In this document: in pieces, positions 35,737 to 47,757 of the stretch
Layout of the letters: each line of letters begins with the position of its first letter
Position numbering within the stretch: the stretch's first letter is position 1
Assembly: GCA_037892935.1 (NCBI GenBank)
Contig: JAYXKI010000012.1
Span: 1,364,001 to 1,428,000, forward strand
From: Phlebopus portentosus
Lineage: Eukaryota > Basidiomycota > Agaricomycetes > Boletales > Boletinellaceae
Length of the DNA stretch: 64,000 nt
Direction: 5' to 3'
The notes under the pieces: generated by a model
The model's input: only the letters and a program-made list of their open reading frames with translations
Databases searched by the model: none
What the model was told of the DNA's origin: nothing
Position numbers and translations under genes: made by a program

Positions 35737-35873
35737 GATGACGCAAAGATAGAGAGAGGATGAGTGATAGATAGAATGTGAACTGGAACTTGCTCGAAAC
35801 AGCGAGTTTCGACGCTGAGGTGGTTGTGGTTAATTGTTAGGAGCTTGTGGTTGGAAGGGTGTCTTATATAGAG

Positions 35874-35895
35874 CGTGACCCTGGACGCGGTCACG
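35874..35895 (-). promoter_or_regulatory. Family promoter palindrome, copy B
   Basis: Same module as copy C at the same distance (137 bp) from the ATG: GTGGCTCCTTGTTGGACAA, then CGTGACC..GGTCACG, then TATATAAG. Confidence 0.75.
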
Positions 35896-36029
35896 TTCTT
35901 TGTCCAACAAGGAGCCACATTCCTGATTCAAACCCCGCTTCCCCCGTCTCCATGTTCGTGTTCGTGAATCCTCTTCCAGGCGCGAGAGGGGGTTTTGGGC
36001 GAGCCTCAATTGGCGCTATGTTAATTACG

Positions 36030-36315
36030 TCAAACTCTCATTGTTTTTTTCTAGGCATCGTCGAGTCAAATTACAAATCATTTATTGAACGAATAATTAA
36101 AGAAGGAAAGACAAGGGCAAAGCCGCACCAAACCAGGTACGTACAACCTAATCAGATATGTAGAAAAGGATTTACCCTGAAAAAACGGGCTGGAATATAT
36201 AGAAGGGCGCTGGGGGCGAGATCGATGGTGCCGATATTTAATTGAGGCACGTCCGGACAGTTGTCGGGTCTATGCGCAGTCCTGACCAGATATTACCAGC
36301 CTTTGTTCGCGCCGT
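36030..36315. other. Short intergenic stretch inside the minus-strand array
   Basis: About 290 bp between the right end of tandem unit 2 and the 3' end of copy A. No feature seen. Confidence 0.5.
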
Positions 36316-37270
36316 CTAAGTCCCGCCGATGAACTTGCTGGAGCCAGCATTGTGCAATTTATAATACTCCGCCAGGCAGACGATGCCCTCGCTTTCCGAT
36401 GTTCCTATTCTCTCGAACAGCTGCGCCATCTCGAGACTCAGCGCTGACGAAGCGGACTGGCTATCCACTCCAGAACGATCTCCTGCCTGAGAGGAGGTTG
36501 ATGGCATGTTTCCGTTGTGGCTCAAGTTTCCGGACGAAAGCACCAATAAGAAAAAGGCGGCATTGATATCCTCTTCGGGAGATACAACGCAGCGCAAGTC
36601 CTGCCTCGCAGAACCGGCGCTCGACGTATCCTGTATGTAGACTGAGCCCTTTGCGTCGTCACCTGCCTTATCAACTCTCTGGCGGACACGACGTTCATTC
36701 GACGCGGTAGCATCATGAGCGGTACAGGCAATATTCTCCTTGTCAGTCTCAGATTCCATTCGTCTTTTCTGCACTTGTTTAAGTGGCGAATTATCTGAGG
36801 CTAACACGGATATGTTGATGAAAGAGGCTAATGGCGCAGGGCGGATCTCGTGACTTACTAGTTGGTGAATTCACGTTGGCGGAGCTATTCGAGCCACCAA
36901 TTTTTGCAGTGGCCCGCCTATTCGTACATTCTGGAACCAGTGGCATTCAATTTAGAAACGGAACACTTACTCAAAATGAATGCTCACCTGTCTGTTTGCG
37001 CCCACGACGGCGCTTGTTTGTTTGTGAGCCACGAACAGGGGAGAGAGGGAGGACACCGACGGTGCTGTCCTCTGTAGGGGTTCTGGCTTTTGGAGCGTCG
37101 CGACCTTTTGCACCCCTTCTTCGAGAAGATGCACGGACGTTTGCGACAGCTCCCGCCGTATCTCTACCGATGACGGCATTTGTCGAGCGGTCATCATTAT
37201 CGGCCGTGTTAGAGCTGGTATGGGTATTAGCGGAGGCGGCTTGTTTTGCCATTCGTCGCGTGACGACCAT
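36316..37270 (-). CDS. MVxTRxMAK-family protein, copy A, 279 aa, three exons
   Basis: Exons (minus) 37270-36988, 36930-36859, 36800-36316, in phase. MVVTRRMAKQAASANT start; exon 1 ends KRRRGRKQT. Exon 2 is shorter than in the other copies (AKIGGSNSSANVNS). Exon 3 has SPLKQVQKRRMESETDKEN (KEN motif), ERRVRQRVDK and the helix NAAFFLLVLSSGNL. An apparently unshifted C-terminus follows (MPSTSSQAGDRSG..EMAQLFERIGTSESEG.., ending SSKFIGGT), which ends in a second short helix. It is the most diverged minus-strand copy and lies outside the 1.7-kb tandem repeat. Confidence 0.7.
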
Positions 37271-37399
37271 GTTGATGCGAGGAATAGAAATAAAATAGGA
37301 TTACGGAGTTGGAGGCGCTTTAAAGGGGGAGTCCCGACTACAAGATGGATGTGGTCAAGAGATGGTGAATAAGGTAGTCTTATATCCCTTAAAATAGTG

Positions 37400-37421
37400 C
37401 GTGACTCTAAACGCGGTCACG
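37400..37421 (-). promoter_or_regulatory. Family promoter palindrome, copy A
   Basis: On the minus strand: GCGTGGCTCGTTGTCTAAT, then CGTGACCGCG..GAGTCACG, then CACTATTTTAAGG, 129 bp upstream of the copy A ATG. One arm differs by one base (GAGTCACG). Confidence 0.75.
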
Positions 37422-38211
37422 ATTAGACAACGAGCCACGCTTCTGATCCACGCTCCTGACTTTTGAATCATGCACCTTTGTCTCACGCTGGAAATTAGTT
37501 CTTTCTAGTCTCAACCTCTTCTGACCCTATAAACCGCTCGACCAGAAGGTTGGCAGAACTTGCGGTGGAACAGGCAGCTAGGTGTAGAAAGGGATGTCAA
37601 AGTGGAAAATAGTCTCGCTAAAGCATTACAAGACTATTATTGCCGTTGTTTCCGTGCTTCTTTTACCTCTGGCTGACGAAGGGGAGACCAGGTGGTCTGA
37701 GGAGCTGCAACGGAGACAACCAAAGCCGAGTATTTGGCTTTTGCCGCGCGAAATTGTTTTTCTTTTATGACTTAGAAGAAATATATAACGAATTGCATGC
37801 CTGCATCGATTCAACTACAGGCGACGCGACAGGGCCGTGCTCTGCTCCGGGTCTTGCTGAGTGCAGGAGCCAGACGGATAGTGCTATGGTTCTCCAGTAG
37901 ATCACCATATACGCTTCAAGTAGAGGCACAGTCCTTGCATTCACAGTATCGTGTATTATGTTAAACACAGATGATTGCATCAGTCCTTTGAACACAGTCG
38001 AGGTGATGCCTCGTCAAAATAGATAGCTGAGAATAGATAATAAGACACAATACTCCCAATGCCAGCAGTCTCAACGCAAGCCCCTCTACGTCTTCAAGCA
38101 GTATCATACACTCGAAAACACTCGATCTTTCAAGCGCCTTAGTAGCTATACCAAACCGACTCGGGGTACTTCTCTCTCATCACTATCCAATACAGAATCA
38201 AATAAAGCGCC
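37422..38211. other. Intergenic region, ~790 bp
   Basis: Between the copy A promoter and the 3' end of the spermidine-synthase-like gene. Short frames only; no gene supported. Confidence 0.5.
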
Positions 38212-40332
38212 TCAGATGATAACGAAAAGGTACCTACATTTCCAATAATCCACAATACCATCCTTACCCCACGCCCTGATAACAGCGGGGTCTTCCTCCT
38301 TGAGAAGGTACTTGTCAGGTGAGATATCTCCTAGGACCGCGTTGATGTCGACTTCGCGGGTGTCTAGAGATGAGAGGATCGTAGATGCGCTAGCTGAGAG
38401 TTTGGACGACTGAGAGGAAGGGGAGGTGAAGAAGAGTGTGTCAGAAGGTGTGCAGTAGATTACCTAGGTAGGCAGAAAACCGCAGAGATGAGAGAGGGCC
38501 AGGTGAGAGAACGATATATGCAAGAAATGAAATGAACGCACAATTTCGGCTATCTCGTCTGGTGTTGACGAGAGAGGTTCGTCCGATGGGTTGGAGTGGA
38601 AGGCTCGACAGGCCTTGAAGTTCTTCCGAAGCATGTTCAAAGTCGACTTGAACGTCACGGCCGTCGGTCTTCCAACGTACCTCTGCAGACATCAATTCGG
38701 AAAACCGAAGGAAAAAAACATTGGAATCAGCCGTAAGAGTGTGGACCACTTTATAAGAGGAGAAAGCGACTCACGACAGCGAGGACACCATTCTCATTCA
38801 ACACGCCCACAATAGCACTCCAAAATTCCATCGTGTACATCCTAGCAGGTAATTCCCCGCCATCAAATACATCATGCACCACCACGTCGAACTTCTCGTC
38901 CTTCCCATTGCCAGCTTTTCCAGTAACCTGCTTCGCATATCGCGGCACCCAGATCGCTGGGTCGTGTGAAATTACGGAGTCGGGCGTTGGGAGATTGAAG
39001 TAAGACTGGACTGTAGAAACGAGAACTGCGTTGGCGTCGACAATGGTTGTGTTATATGAGCTTGAGAGGAGGGACTTAGCGGATGCGCCGGATTGGACGC
39101 CACTTTCGAGAAAATAGTCCAGTTAACAGACGATCAAGACAGAGAATGTTGAGAGTTTGGTGAGAGTACTTACATCACAAGCGCTCGCCGCTCTTTCGGC
39201 CCATATACGAGCTTCACACCCTCAAGCAAAGCAGCCGAAACATCCCTCGCATCGCCGATACTTCCATCAACTTTCAACTCCACCTCGCCCAGAATAGAGG
39301 AATCCACACGTACATATCTTGTCGCGGGAGTCGAAAGACGGTTATCGACAATTTGGATAAACCCATGAGGAGTGAAGCGTTGGTACTGCACCATGAGGGA
39401 AGAAGGAATTTCGGGTGGGACGTATACTGCAAACATAGCCATGAGGAGCGAGAGCCTTGTGATTGATCTGCTGAGACTTGGGGCCTCCGAGTCAGAGTTG
39501 GAAGACGGAGCGGACGAGGCCGGGGACGAAGAAGAGGGAGGAGATCTGGACCTGGAGGGCTTGAAAGTGATTCCGAGAGTGTATGTTGTCATCGACAGGA
39601 AAATTAACTATAAGGATATGATCGAGTCAATGGTGGAATTGGAACGGAGAAAGTATACAGGAAACTAACGGTAGCTTTTGGAGGAATGTCAACGAACTGC
39701 AGGAGTGTATTCCCGATGAACGGTTCGAGGTACTTAACAACGCTGACGAGGGCTATACAGGAGAAGACCTTGGTGGTCAATCGGCCCATTCTGGTCGGTT
39801 CCTCGTCCATGAATTTGGACTGAGCACAAGACCAATGAGACGGGCTCTTGAAGAGTATCTTTTCAGACGTACGTACCGTCCAATGCAACCAGACAGCTCC
39901 TCCCAATCCAAGTGCCGGAAAGCTCGACACCACGTGGACAATCCAAGCAGCAGTCGTCGGTTTCTCAGCGAAGTATGGTATCACGAACGCGCTCAATGAC
40001 CTGGCTCCTACAGCAGCAGCTACTTGCAACAGAGACATCGCTTCTAGCGTATTCCGATGCACGCTCATCCTATCCTGCAACGCGAATGAAAAAATTATGA
40101 AGGACAACAGCGCGCCTCCGTAGAACGATAGTTCGCCGTACGTCTTCCCGAAGAAAGGCCTGACATTCGTTTGTAGCGCATGGCTCGACAAGGAAAGGTT
40201 AGTGAGAAGGAAGAGGACGTATACGAGGTCTTCGCGGGTTGGCTTCACTGCAAGGACTTCATTTGATTGTTTTGCTGTTGCAGGCTTGATCTCTTCTTGC
40301 TCGACTGCCTTCCCATCGGTCTTGCCTGACAT
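38212..40332 (-). CDS. Spermidine/spermine-synthase-like protein with N-terminal membrane domain, 586 aa, six exons
   Basis: Exons (minus) 40332-39877, 39819-39670, 39607-39174, 39102-38775, 38682-38542, 38463-38212, in phase. The N-terminal ~250 residues contain several hydrophobic segments (YVLFLLTNLSLSSHALQTNV, LSFYGGALLSFIIFSFALQ, HVVSSFPALGLGGAVWLHW). The C-terminal half is the SAM-dependent propylamine-transferase-like fold: QRFTPHGFIQIVDNRLSTPA, RALVIGVQSGASAKSL, TTIVDANAVLV, FDVVVHDVFDGGELP, MEFWSAIVGVL, ENGVLAV. This fused layout is common in basidiomycetes. The usual SAM glycine loop (GxGxG) is altered to GVQSG, so classical spermidine synthesis is doubtful; a methyltransferase-type or non-catalytic role is possible. 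Two introns are short and read open in one frame. Divergent from the Lsh-type helicase gene. Confidence 0.9.
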
Positions 40333-41350
40333 TTTTGCTCAGGTTGCGGAACTAGGTGTGTAAAGAGGGCTCAACAGGGAGTTTCAGCGAGAGAGCTGTT
40401 CACTGACCTTAATATGCAACCTACTGATGATCGCCAGTTTGAAAGGCACGGTATTGCGATGAATGCACTGCACAGCTGAACATGATCTGATCTGGTCATG
40501 AGTCGGAAATCCCAAAGTAAGTCCGGGATTTCTCCTTCAGGGTGATCGAGCCTTACATTACCTCTTATGGAGATTTGCGTTTAATAAACTGGAATTCAGA
40601 TCTTTCTGCCAAGCAATTTGGCTCTAGGGCTCAAATAAATTTTCTGACCCGTAGTCCATTGTCCAGCTTGAGCTCAAGGAGACAGAGATCACAGAAGAGA
40701 AACGGTAAGTAAGGATATAAACGCGAATGATGTACTAATAGTAATACAACATGCAGTGACAATGTCCATGTCTGGCCACAGCCCCAAAACCCACCTAAAC
40801 AGGTCTGGACATAGTGACCACCATCTACGAAACGCTTGATAGACTCTATACCTGATTCTCTATCGTCGAAGCTTTCTATCAATCCAGCATAGACTTCGAC
40901 TTTTCAACCGGTGCATCGCTTTGAGCCCGATGATTAAAAAAAAACCCTATTCAGCGCACATCATAGCCACAAGCACTAGTGCTCTTCACTGATTTATGAT
41001 GTTCCCAGAGCCGCGCCATAGCATGGTTGGTGACTTTACGCTTCAACTATTGCCCTGGGGACTCGAGACTATCCACCGGAATGTCTATACAAATCACAGG
41101 AAGAAAAGTAGATGATAGTCTTATAAGCAACTCAACCTCTAACGTCTGACATTTTTCTTTTAAGGACTTGCTTTGGCGAAATTGGTAAAGACGGATTGTA
41201 AAACCCACTGTCCTGTCCTGATTGTAAAAAAGGCGTGAGATATAAATGCCATAAATGGAGGAATAGTGTTTAGGGCCAGCTTTCACGCGCACCCACCTTA
41301 CGAGACACGTCGGGGGCCAAGGCCACTCGCAGTCTACGCCACGACAAACC
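40333..41350. promoter_or_regulatory. Divergent intergenic region, spermidine-synthase-like / Lsh helicase
   Basis: About 1 kb containing both promoters. Short frames only. An A-tract lies at 40931-40945. No repeated element or known motif found. Confidence 0.4.
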
Positions 41351-44300
41351 ATGTCCACCTCCTCAACTCCCGCAAACATGTCTGACACAGAATATTTCGA
41401 GTCTACGCGCCCGAGCTCAGTCGCGACGACACCGCCGCCTGAGTCCGAGAGCGAATTGACGAAAGAAGAAAAGGACCTTTTGCAGGTCGATCAGGTGCGG
41501 TATTATACAACTGGACGTCCGTCATTTTATAATAAGACTGTGGATTTTACAATGTGCGTATAGGTTGATAATGACCATCTACCTGAGAAAGTAAAATACC
41601 TTGAAGACATGGTATGTGATCGTTAACATGAGATGAAGGGGAATGCTTCTGACCGCCACATTTAGGACGCACAAGAGCGCTGGAGACAACTCGACGTCCT
41701 CCTTGAAAAGTCAGCAAAATATTCAGACATCCTACACAAACAGATGTCTCTAGTAAAAGCGAAATCGAGGATTACGAAAGCTGCATCTGGTACCCGTGCT
41801 ACTGCTCGAAGGAGGAGGACCTCCAGGGGAGGGGCAAAGCCTGGCCGGGGTGGGCCACCGACCAAAAGACAGAAAACACGCGTCGAAAGTGATATTGAGG
41901 CGGAAGAAGAAGAAGTAAAGGAAGATAATCAAGAAGAAGGAGAGGGAAAGGAGGAGGAGAGCTTCCAACAACCTTCTCTCGTCAGTGGAGGGACACTAAA
42001 GGACTACCAACTCGAAGGTGTAGCCTGGATGGCCTCATTGTGGGAAAACGGGATTTCTGGTATCCTAGGTACGTAAATACGACTGTGCTGATGCTATAAC
42101 TTATGCTAATGAGCTATTACTAGCGGACGAAATGGGACTTGGGAAGGTATTTCTTCGTTCTGCTTCTGCGCCACGTTTCAAGATAATCATATTGTTTTAG
42201 ACTATCCAAGCTATCTCATTCTGTGCGTTCCTACGCGAGCGGACGGGTACACCTTTCCTCATTGTGTGCCCTCTCAGCGTGTTGCACAATTGGGTCGATG
42301 AATTCAACAAGTTCGCTCCTCAGGTAAGATTCCTTTCTTCGTTACCTTTAAGCCACAATTAATCCCACTTGCTCAGATACCGGTGGTGATGTACCACGGA
42401 TCCCCTGAACATAGAGCCAACTTACGCCGAAACGAACTCTCGTCACTCAATGATGAGGAAGCAGATGAGAAGCCACCTGTTGTCGTCACCACTTACGAAA
42501 TCATCATCAGGGACCGGAAATACCTCGAAAAGTACACTTGGTCGTTCATCGTTGTAGATGAGGGTCATAGGCTGAAGAACATGAACTGTAAGCTCATGCA
42601 GGAGATCAAGAAGTATAAAGCCGGCGGGAGGATGGTGCTTACTGGTACACCCTTGCACGTACGTCTGGATGGAAATTTCCAATACACGCTGTCGTATCTC
42701 ATCTCGTCCTACGCTTTCAGAATAACCTGGCTGAACTTTGGTCTCTCTTGAACTTCGTGTTACCAGATATCTTCTCAGATCTGGATACTTTCCAGCAATG
42801 GTAAGGCGTCTACTCGTAGCTCTTCACCGTCGACTTTAATTGGCGCATTCCTCAGGTTCAATATACCCACCCTGTCTTCGCAGCTATCCTCGCAGCAAAC
42901 GACAAAGCTGGTGACGACTCTACACTCCATCCTCAAACCTTTCCTCCTACGTCGCCTCAAAGTAGACGTCGAATACAATCTCCCGCCAAAGAAGGAGTAC
43001 GTCCTCTACGCTCCTCTCACGGAGAAGCAAAAAGCTGTCTACGAAGCTGTCATTAACAAAAGTCTGAGGAGGTTCCTCATTGATAATAAGCAGCAAATGA
43101 CGGAAGAGGAGATAAAGGCGGAAAGGGCAAGAAAGGCACTGGAAAGGGAGAGGATGCTTAGTGAGGGCAGGAAGTTGAGACATCGTGGTGTGAAAAGGAA
43201 TTACGATGTCGATGGGAGCGATAAAGAGTATTTCAAGAAGCTGGAAAATGGGGAGTTTGACCAGATGTCGGGCAACGCGAGGCCAAAGACGGAGGATACG
43301 GCTCTGGAGCTCGGGAAACAGTATCATCGTAGGAAAGCTGGTACGTGTCTGTCGTTCTAGACAATTTTCATGTCTTGCTGAGGTAATATCCTAACAGTTA
43401 AGCACGTTAACAACCTCCATCTACAAAACGCTGTCATGCAGCTTCGGAAAGTCTGCTCCCACCCGTTCCTGTTCGACTGGCCTATAGATCCGAAGACGGG
43501 TGAGGAAGTCATCAATGAGGAGCTCGTGAATGCTAGCGGAAAGATGCTCGTTCTTGATCGTCTCTTGACGGAGTTGTTCAAGCGCGGACATAAGGTTTTG
43601 CTATTTAGTCAGTTCACGACGATGCTGGACATCATCGAGGTAATTACAACTTCCAGGTCCGCGTTCGATGCACTAATGGGACATGTTCGCGGTTTACTAG
43701 GCCTGGGCGATTGAGTTCAAAAGGTGGAACCTTTGTCGCATTGACGGGAGCTACGGGCCCGGTGAGAGGCGCGAAGAGATGAGGCGCTTCCAGGAAGACG
43801 GTGATCACCCTGACGCACCTCATCTCTTCCTCCTTAGCACACGTGCAGGTGGACTCGGAATCAACCTCACAGCGGCTGATACTGTCATATTCTATGATCA
43901 AGACTGGGTACGCTTCCAGTTCACTTTGACGCGTTCAGTTTTATGATGCTGATGCTGATGCCGATGATGGCAATGAACAGAATCCTCAAATGGATATGCA
44001 AGCTCAGGATCGCTGTCATCGGATCGGGCAGACGAAGCCAGTGCTCATTTTCCGTGTTGTGACTGCGCATACGATTGAAGATACGATCATGCGACGCGCG
44101 ACGGAGAAGCGCAAGCTTGAGGCTCTGGTCATTGCCAAGGGTGGGCAATCTTCGTCTCGCCGCTTCTTGACACTGTCTTGACATCTTTACTTCGAAATGT
44201 TACAGGTAAATTCAAAGTCCCAGGATCGCTTGTCACGAAGAACGCTAGGGACAAAGACAGCCTCGCCGAGGTCGCGGCATCGCTACTCAAACTCGAAGGA

Positions 44301-44609
44301 GAGAAGATCGACGTCGTACTTGACCGGGAGGCGGGCAAGACCGAAGTCCTCAGCGATAAAGACCTCAATGTGCTACTCGATCGTCGCCCGGAAGTGTTCG
44401 CTGATAGGACCAAAGGCTGGACTTCTGCGGATGCAGATACTAAGGTCCAGAGAGTGCCTATGGAAGATAAAGAAGATTCTGCTAAGACGAAGCCGAAAGC
44501 GGCGTTCGCGGTATTCGAAGCTGCTACGAATGAGGGTAACGATGCGCTTGCGAATATGCTGGGTGAGGGTGATGGAGAAGAGTCGGAGGATGTTGATGAG
44601 TCCAGTTAA
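41351..44609 (+). CDS. Lsh/HELLS/DDM1-type SNF2 chromatin remodeler (yeast Irc5 relative), 866 aa, twelve exons
   Basis: Exons 41351-41494, 41564-41611, 41666-42068, 42124-42146, 42201-42323, 42377-42658, 42721-42800, 42856-43340, 43398-43639, 43701-43907, 43981-44140, 44206-44609; all phases agree. The order is an acidic/coiled N-terminus ([18 protein letters not shown]), [20 protein letters not shown] (Q motif), [11 protein letters not shown] (Walker A, ~199), [10 protein letters not shown] (DEGH box ~308, as in Lsh/DDM1 rather than DEAH), [17 protein letters not shown] and [52 protein letters not shown] and [10 protein letters not shown] follow. The Lsh-type insertion between the two lobes is present. 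The family remodels nucleosomes to allow DNA methylation and silencing of repeats in plants, animals and some fungi. Its last exon was copied to 56150-56497 in a segmental duplication. Confidence 0.95.
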
Positions 44610-45239
44610 GCTTAAGTTTATGACTACGGCGGCCCGGAAAACGAGTTGAGAATAACTCCTTTTCTGTGCCGCCGGCTCTCTTGTTGTGGTTCTTTCTCTC
44701 TTGTTGTGATTCTTGCTCTATGGGCTGTCAGTCTGCTTTGAAACGCTTTCCTGATGCAGAGAAAGATGACGCGCTGTTATGTATTTGTAAATTGATTCAA
44801 ATTTATTTTGTACATAGACATTCCATAGAATTAGTAAATAATAATACATTGTCTATTCTCGGGGACTCCGGGATCTGTCGATTTCCATGAAAAGTGAATG
44901 CGCACGAAATCGCGCTCGAAGCTCGTCGGCGATGTTTATTCCAACTTGGGGTATCTTCCACGACTTGCTCCGCGATATCGTGTTGCAATCTGTCATTGCA
45001 GGATGAGAAGTCTTAACGGCTTTGGCTCGCTCGCGTCTCCCACAACTTGACCAAATATCGTTCATTAGGGCCTATGCTAGTGACTTTCGTTTCAACGTAT
45101 CCGGTCTAATATTAAGGTAGTGATGTTCGTCGCTCAAGCAGCGTTAGCTTTCAAGAGTAAAGGCATTCTAAGTAACAATTCAATTCGCTTTGCTGAGCAG
45201 CCACTGAATACCGGAGCGTGGCTCCTTGTTGGGCAATAA
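44610..45239. other. Intergenic region between Lsh gene and copy D
   Basis: 630 bp, present again at 56498-57151 with small indels. Contains the Lsh 3' UTR and the upstream part of the copy D promoter (GGAGCGTGGCTCCTTGTTGGG at the right end). Confidence 0.5.
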
Positions 45240-45263
45240 CGTGACCACGTTTTTGATCGCACG
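45240..45263 (+). promoter_or_regulatory. Family promoter palindrome, copy D
   Basis: GTGGCTCCTTGTTGGG, then CGTGACCACG..GATCGCACG, then CTTTTAAATAAAG, 93 bp before the copy D ATG. The right arm is degenerate compared with the other copies. Confidence 0.7.
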
Positions 45264-45356
45264 CTTTTAAATAAAGACCATCCCAATCCACAACCCTGCA
45301 TATCAAGGCTCACTGCTCCCTCTTCATACATCCATACTTTAACTCTTCGAGTCAAC

Positions 45357-46324
45357 ATGGTCCTCACCAGGAGTATGGCGAAGCAGAGTGCCATTAAGAG
45401 CGACAATGGCTCTAACAACTCTCCCGCTGATACTACCGATGCCTCAGTGAATACCGCATCCTGTAGAGACGCGGAGAGAGCCGTCGCGAACGATCGCAGC
45501 CTTATCCACATCAAGGTCTCGAAGGGTCACGACGCTCCCAAACCGCAAACCTCTAAAGGCCGCAGCTCCAGTGATGCCCGTCCCTCCGCTGCTGTCCCAA
45601 AGACAACTGGGGCTCGTCGTGGTAGAAAGGCAAGCCGTGAGTATTCATATGAATCACCTACCCTCTTTTCATACTGATGAAAGCTGAATCTCAGCCTCGC
45701 AAAAGCCACGACCCACGAAGAAGGCCGCGGATAAGACAGGTGGCTTGAAGCCAGTATCTGCCACTGACTCGAACATTAAAGACATCAGTATGTCTTTTGC
45801 TGACTCGTTGCATTACTGAAGGTCTAATTCATGGATTAGCGGATCACCCCTCGGACGTCCCGTCATTCAACCAAAGGACGAAGAGATCAAGGGAGGACGA
45901 AGGCAACAAAGAAAATGAGGGCATTTCCGAACAAGAGCTTTCCCCCTCGAATGCACGACGCATTCGGCAAAGAACGACCAAGGTACCTATTGACGAGAAC
46001 TCGGCAAAAGCGGCTAGCGGATCGTCAAACACCGGCTCTTCGAGAATTGCTGATAATGCTGCCGAATCCTCCGATGAGGCAATCGCTATCTCGGCATTGC
46101 TCCAACTTTCGCCCGCAGAGAAGAGGATGGACACATTGGGGAGCTCGGCGCCGATATCGTTGGTGAAGGATCGTTCTGCTTCGACTAGTCAGCGTACATC
46201 CTCGCCTAGTAAGCAAGAGACGATCTGGATCTTTAAGGGGATGAAGTTTAAGGGAATGAAACCCCCCGAGATCAAGTTATTTATGACGCTACTTGAGCTT
46301 TCGAAGACAGCCTTTTATAAATAA
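45357..46324 (+). CDS. MVxTRxMAK-family protein, copy D, 285 aa, three exons
   Basis: Exons 45357-45636, 45695-45787, 45840-46324, in phase. MVLTRSMAKQSAIKSD start; exon 1 ends TTGARRGRKAS. Exon 2 has SQKPRPTKKAADKTGGLKPV (the TKxxGGLK motif of the family). Exon 3 begins TDHPSDVPSFNQRTKRSRED, has EGNKENE (KEN motif), ARRIRQRTTK, the helix EAIAISALLQLSPAEK and a C-terminus with IWIFKGMKFKGMKPPEIK followed by LFMTLLELSKTAFYK. The C-terminus is a second amphipathic helix. Nearly identical to copy I (57271-58217), its duplicate. Basic, probably nuclear; function unknown. Confidence 0.75.
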
Positions 46325-46684
46325 ACGCTCTGTCAAACCTTTGATCTACTGCGGTCCATATCCTGCTGACACTCATCCACTGAGCTCTTCGGCCTGTTCC
46401 GCTCGTACACAATAAGCATGTATACGTCCTTCGGTTTTGCTATTCTTTATAGCTTGGTCTTGTACGGTTTCCATTCAATAAACGATGTAGTTTGGATCAG
46501 TGATCCTTCGAGATCGTTGTAGCACATCATATTTGTCGATACGTGTGAATAGCGTAGCATCCGGCAGGGAGGGGAGGGAGATGCCCTCATTGTGTTTCGA
46601 TGGCAGTTTAGTGTGCTTGCGAAACAAGGTAAGCAGGTTTGACTGGCTTGAATTTCCAAGCGTGGCTGCTTGTTGGACAAGTAA
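46325..46684. other. Intergenic region between copies D and E
   Basis: 360 bp with the copy D 3' UTR and the upstream half of the copy E promoter (AGCGTGGCTGCTTGTTGGACAA). Duplicated at 58218-58588. Confidence 0.5.
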
Positions 46685-46705
46685 CGTGATCGCGTTTTGG
46701 TCACG
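46685..46705 (+). promoter_or_regulatory. Family promoter palindrome, copy E
   Basis: CGTGATCGCGTTTTGGTCACG, followed by CACTATTTAAG, 136 bp before the copy E ATG. Intact although the gene downstream is frameshifted. Confidence 0.75.
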
Positions 46706-46841
46706 CACTATTTAAGACTTCGTTCAATCCACAAACTCCCCAAAATTAACCACATCCATCCCAACATATATCTCGCTACCAGGCGATCACAGCCCCCGTA
46801 TTCTCATCTTGCATCCATCTACCCTACTACCTTCCAGTCAA

Positions 46842-47757
46842 ATGGTCCTCACAAGGAGCATGGCCAAGAAAACTGTACGCGGCAGTAGTGGTAGAGGCCC
46901 CAAGACGTCATTTACTGATGCCGATAAAGCCTCGGTGGCTACTGCCGTCTGTAGAGACACGACCGGAGCTGTCGCGAAGGACCGCATCCCTTTTTGCAGT
47001 AGGGATGTGGCGACTCGCAAGGCTCCAGAATCGAAGACCCCTGGAGAGGAAAGCAACCATGGCGCTAAAGCAGAGACAACCAGGGCCCGTCGTGGTTGCC
47101 CTGCAACTTGTGAGCACTCATTTCTGTCTCCTATTTTCATATTGATTGGGGTTGATTTCCAGCCTTGAATAAATTACGACGCGTCAAAGAGGACCCTGCA
47201 AATGATGGTGGCTTGAAGCCAACATTCAACGCAGAGTCAACGACTGTCTCTAGTACGTCACCCTAGCTTCCACATCAATCCGATGGCTCAACGTCTGCTG
47301 CATATATTTTAGACTTTCCGTCACCCAAACAAGGCCAGAAGAGGCGGATGGAAGAGGACGAACGCAATAAGAAAACAAAGCTATCGCCAGACAGGACCTA
47401 CCATCGCCGAGCGCCCGACGCGTGCGTCGGAGAATTTCCAAGACTGCCAATGATGAAACTGAAACAAAATCTTCAAACACGAGCAGCTTAGTCGCTGCAG
47501 AGGATCCGTCGAGCTCTGCCTCTTCGCGGCTGATCTCGTGCCGCACTGAATTTTCCGTAGACGAGATCGTTGCCACCGACGCCTTGTTACAGTCTGCGGG
47601 TGGCAAGCTGCATCGAACCGCAAGCATGCCACCAACGTCCTCTCAGGTAGAGAGAAATCGTGGCCTAGTCAGGTGTCGCCGTGCAATCATACATCGGAGT
47701 AAAGCCTCAAGAGAATTGGCATTTACGGAACCGAAGCAGTTATTGCGGAGGTCCTGA
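46842..47757 (+). pseudogene. MVxTRxMAK-family copy E, frameshifted
   Basis: Exon 1 (46842-47109, MVLTRSMAKKTVRG..) and exon 2 (47163-47252, ..DGGLKPTFNA..) are intact. Exon 3 starts normally (NFPSPKQGQKRRME) but one A is missing in AATAAGAAAAC, where copy J has AATAAAGAAAAC. The KEN codons are therefore lost and the frame stops shortly after. The original frame reopens downstream (RRRISKTANDETETKSS.., VATDALLQSAGGKL) up to 47757, with a second slip near the C-terminus. The promoter is intact, so a truncated product could still be made. Confidence 0.75.

Larger units (their letters stand above)
34330..36029. repeat. Tandem duplication, unit 2 (~1.7 kb)
   Basis: Direct-repeat partner of 32612-34328, containing family copy B (34838-35736) with its promoter. 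The units differ by scattered substitutions and short indels, more in the coding N-terminus than in the promoter, where the sequence is almost identical. Confidence 0.88.
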
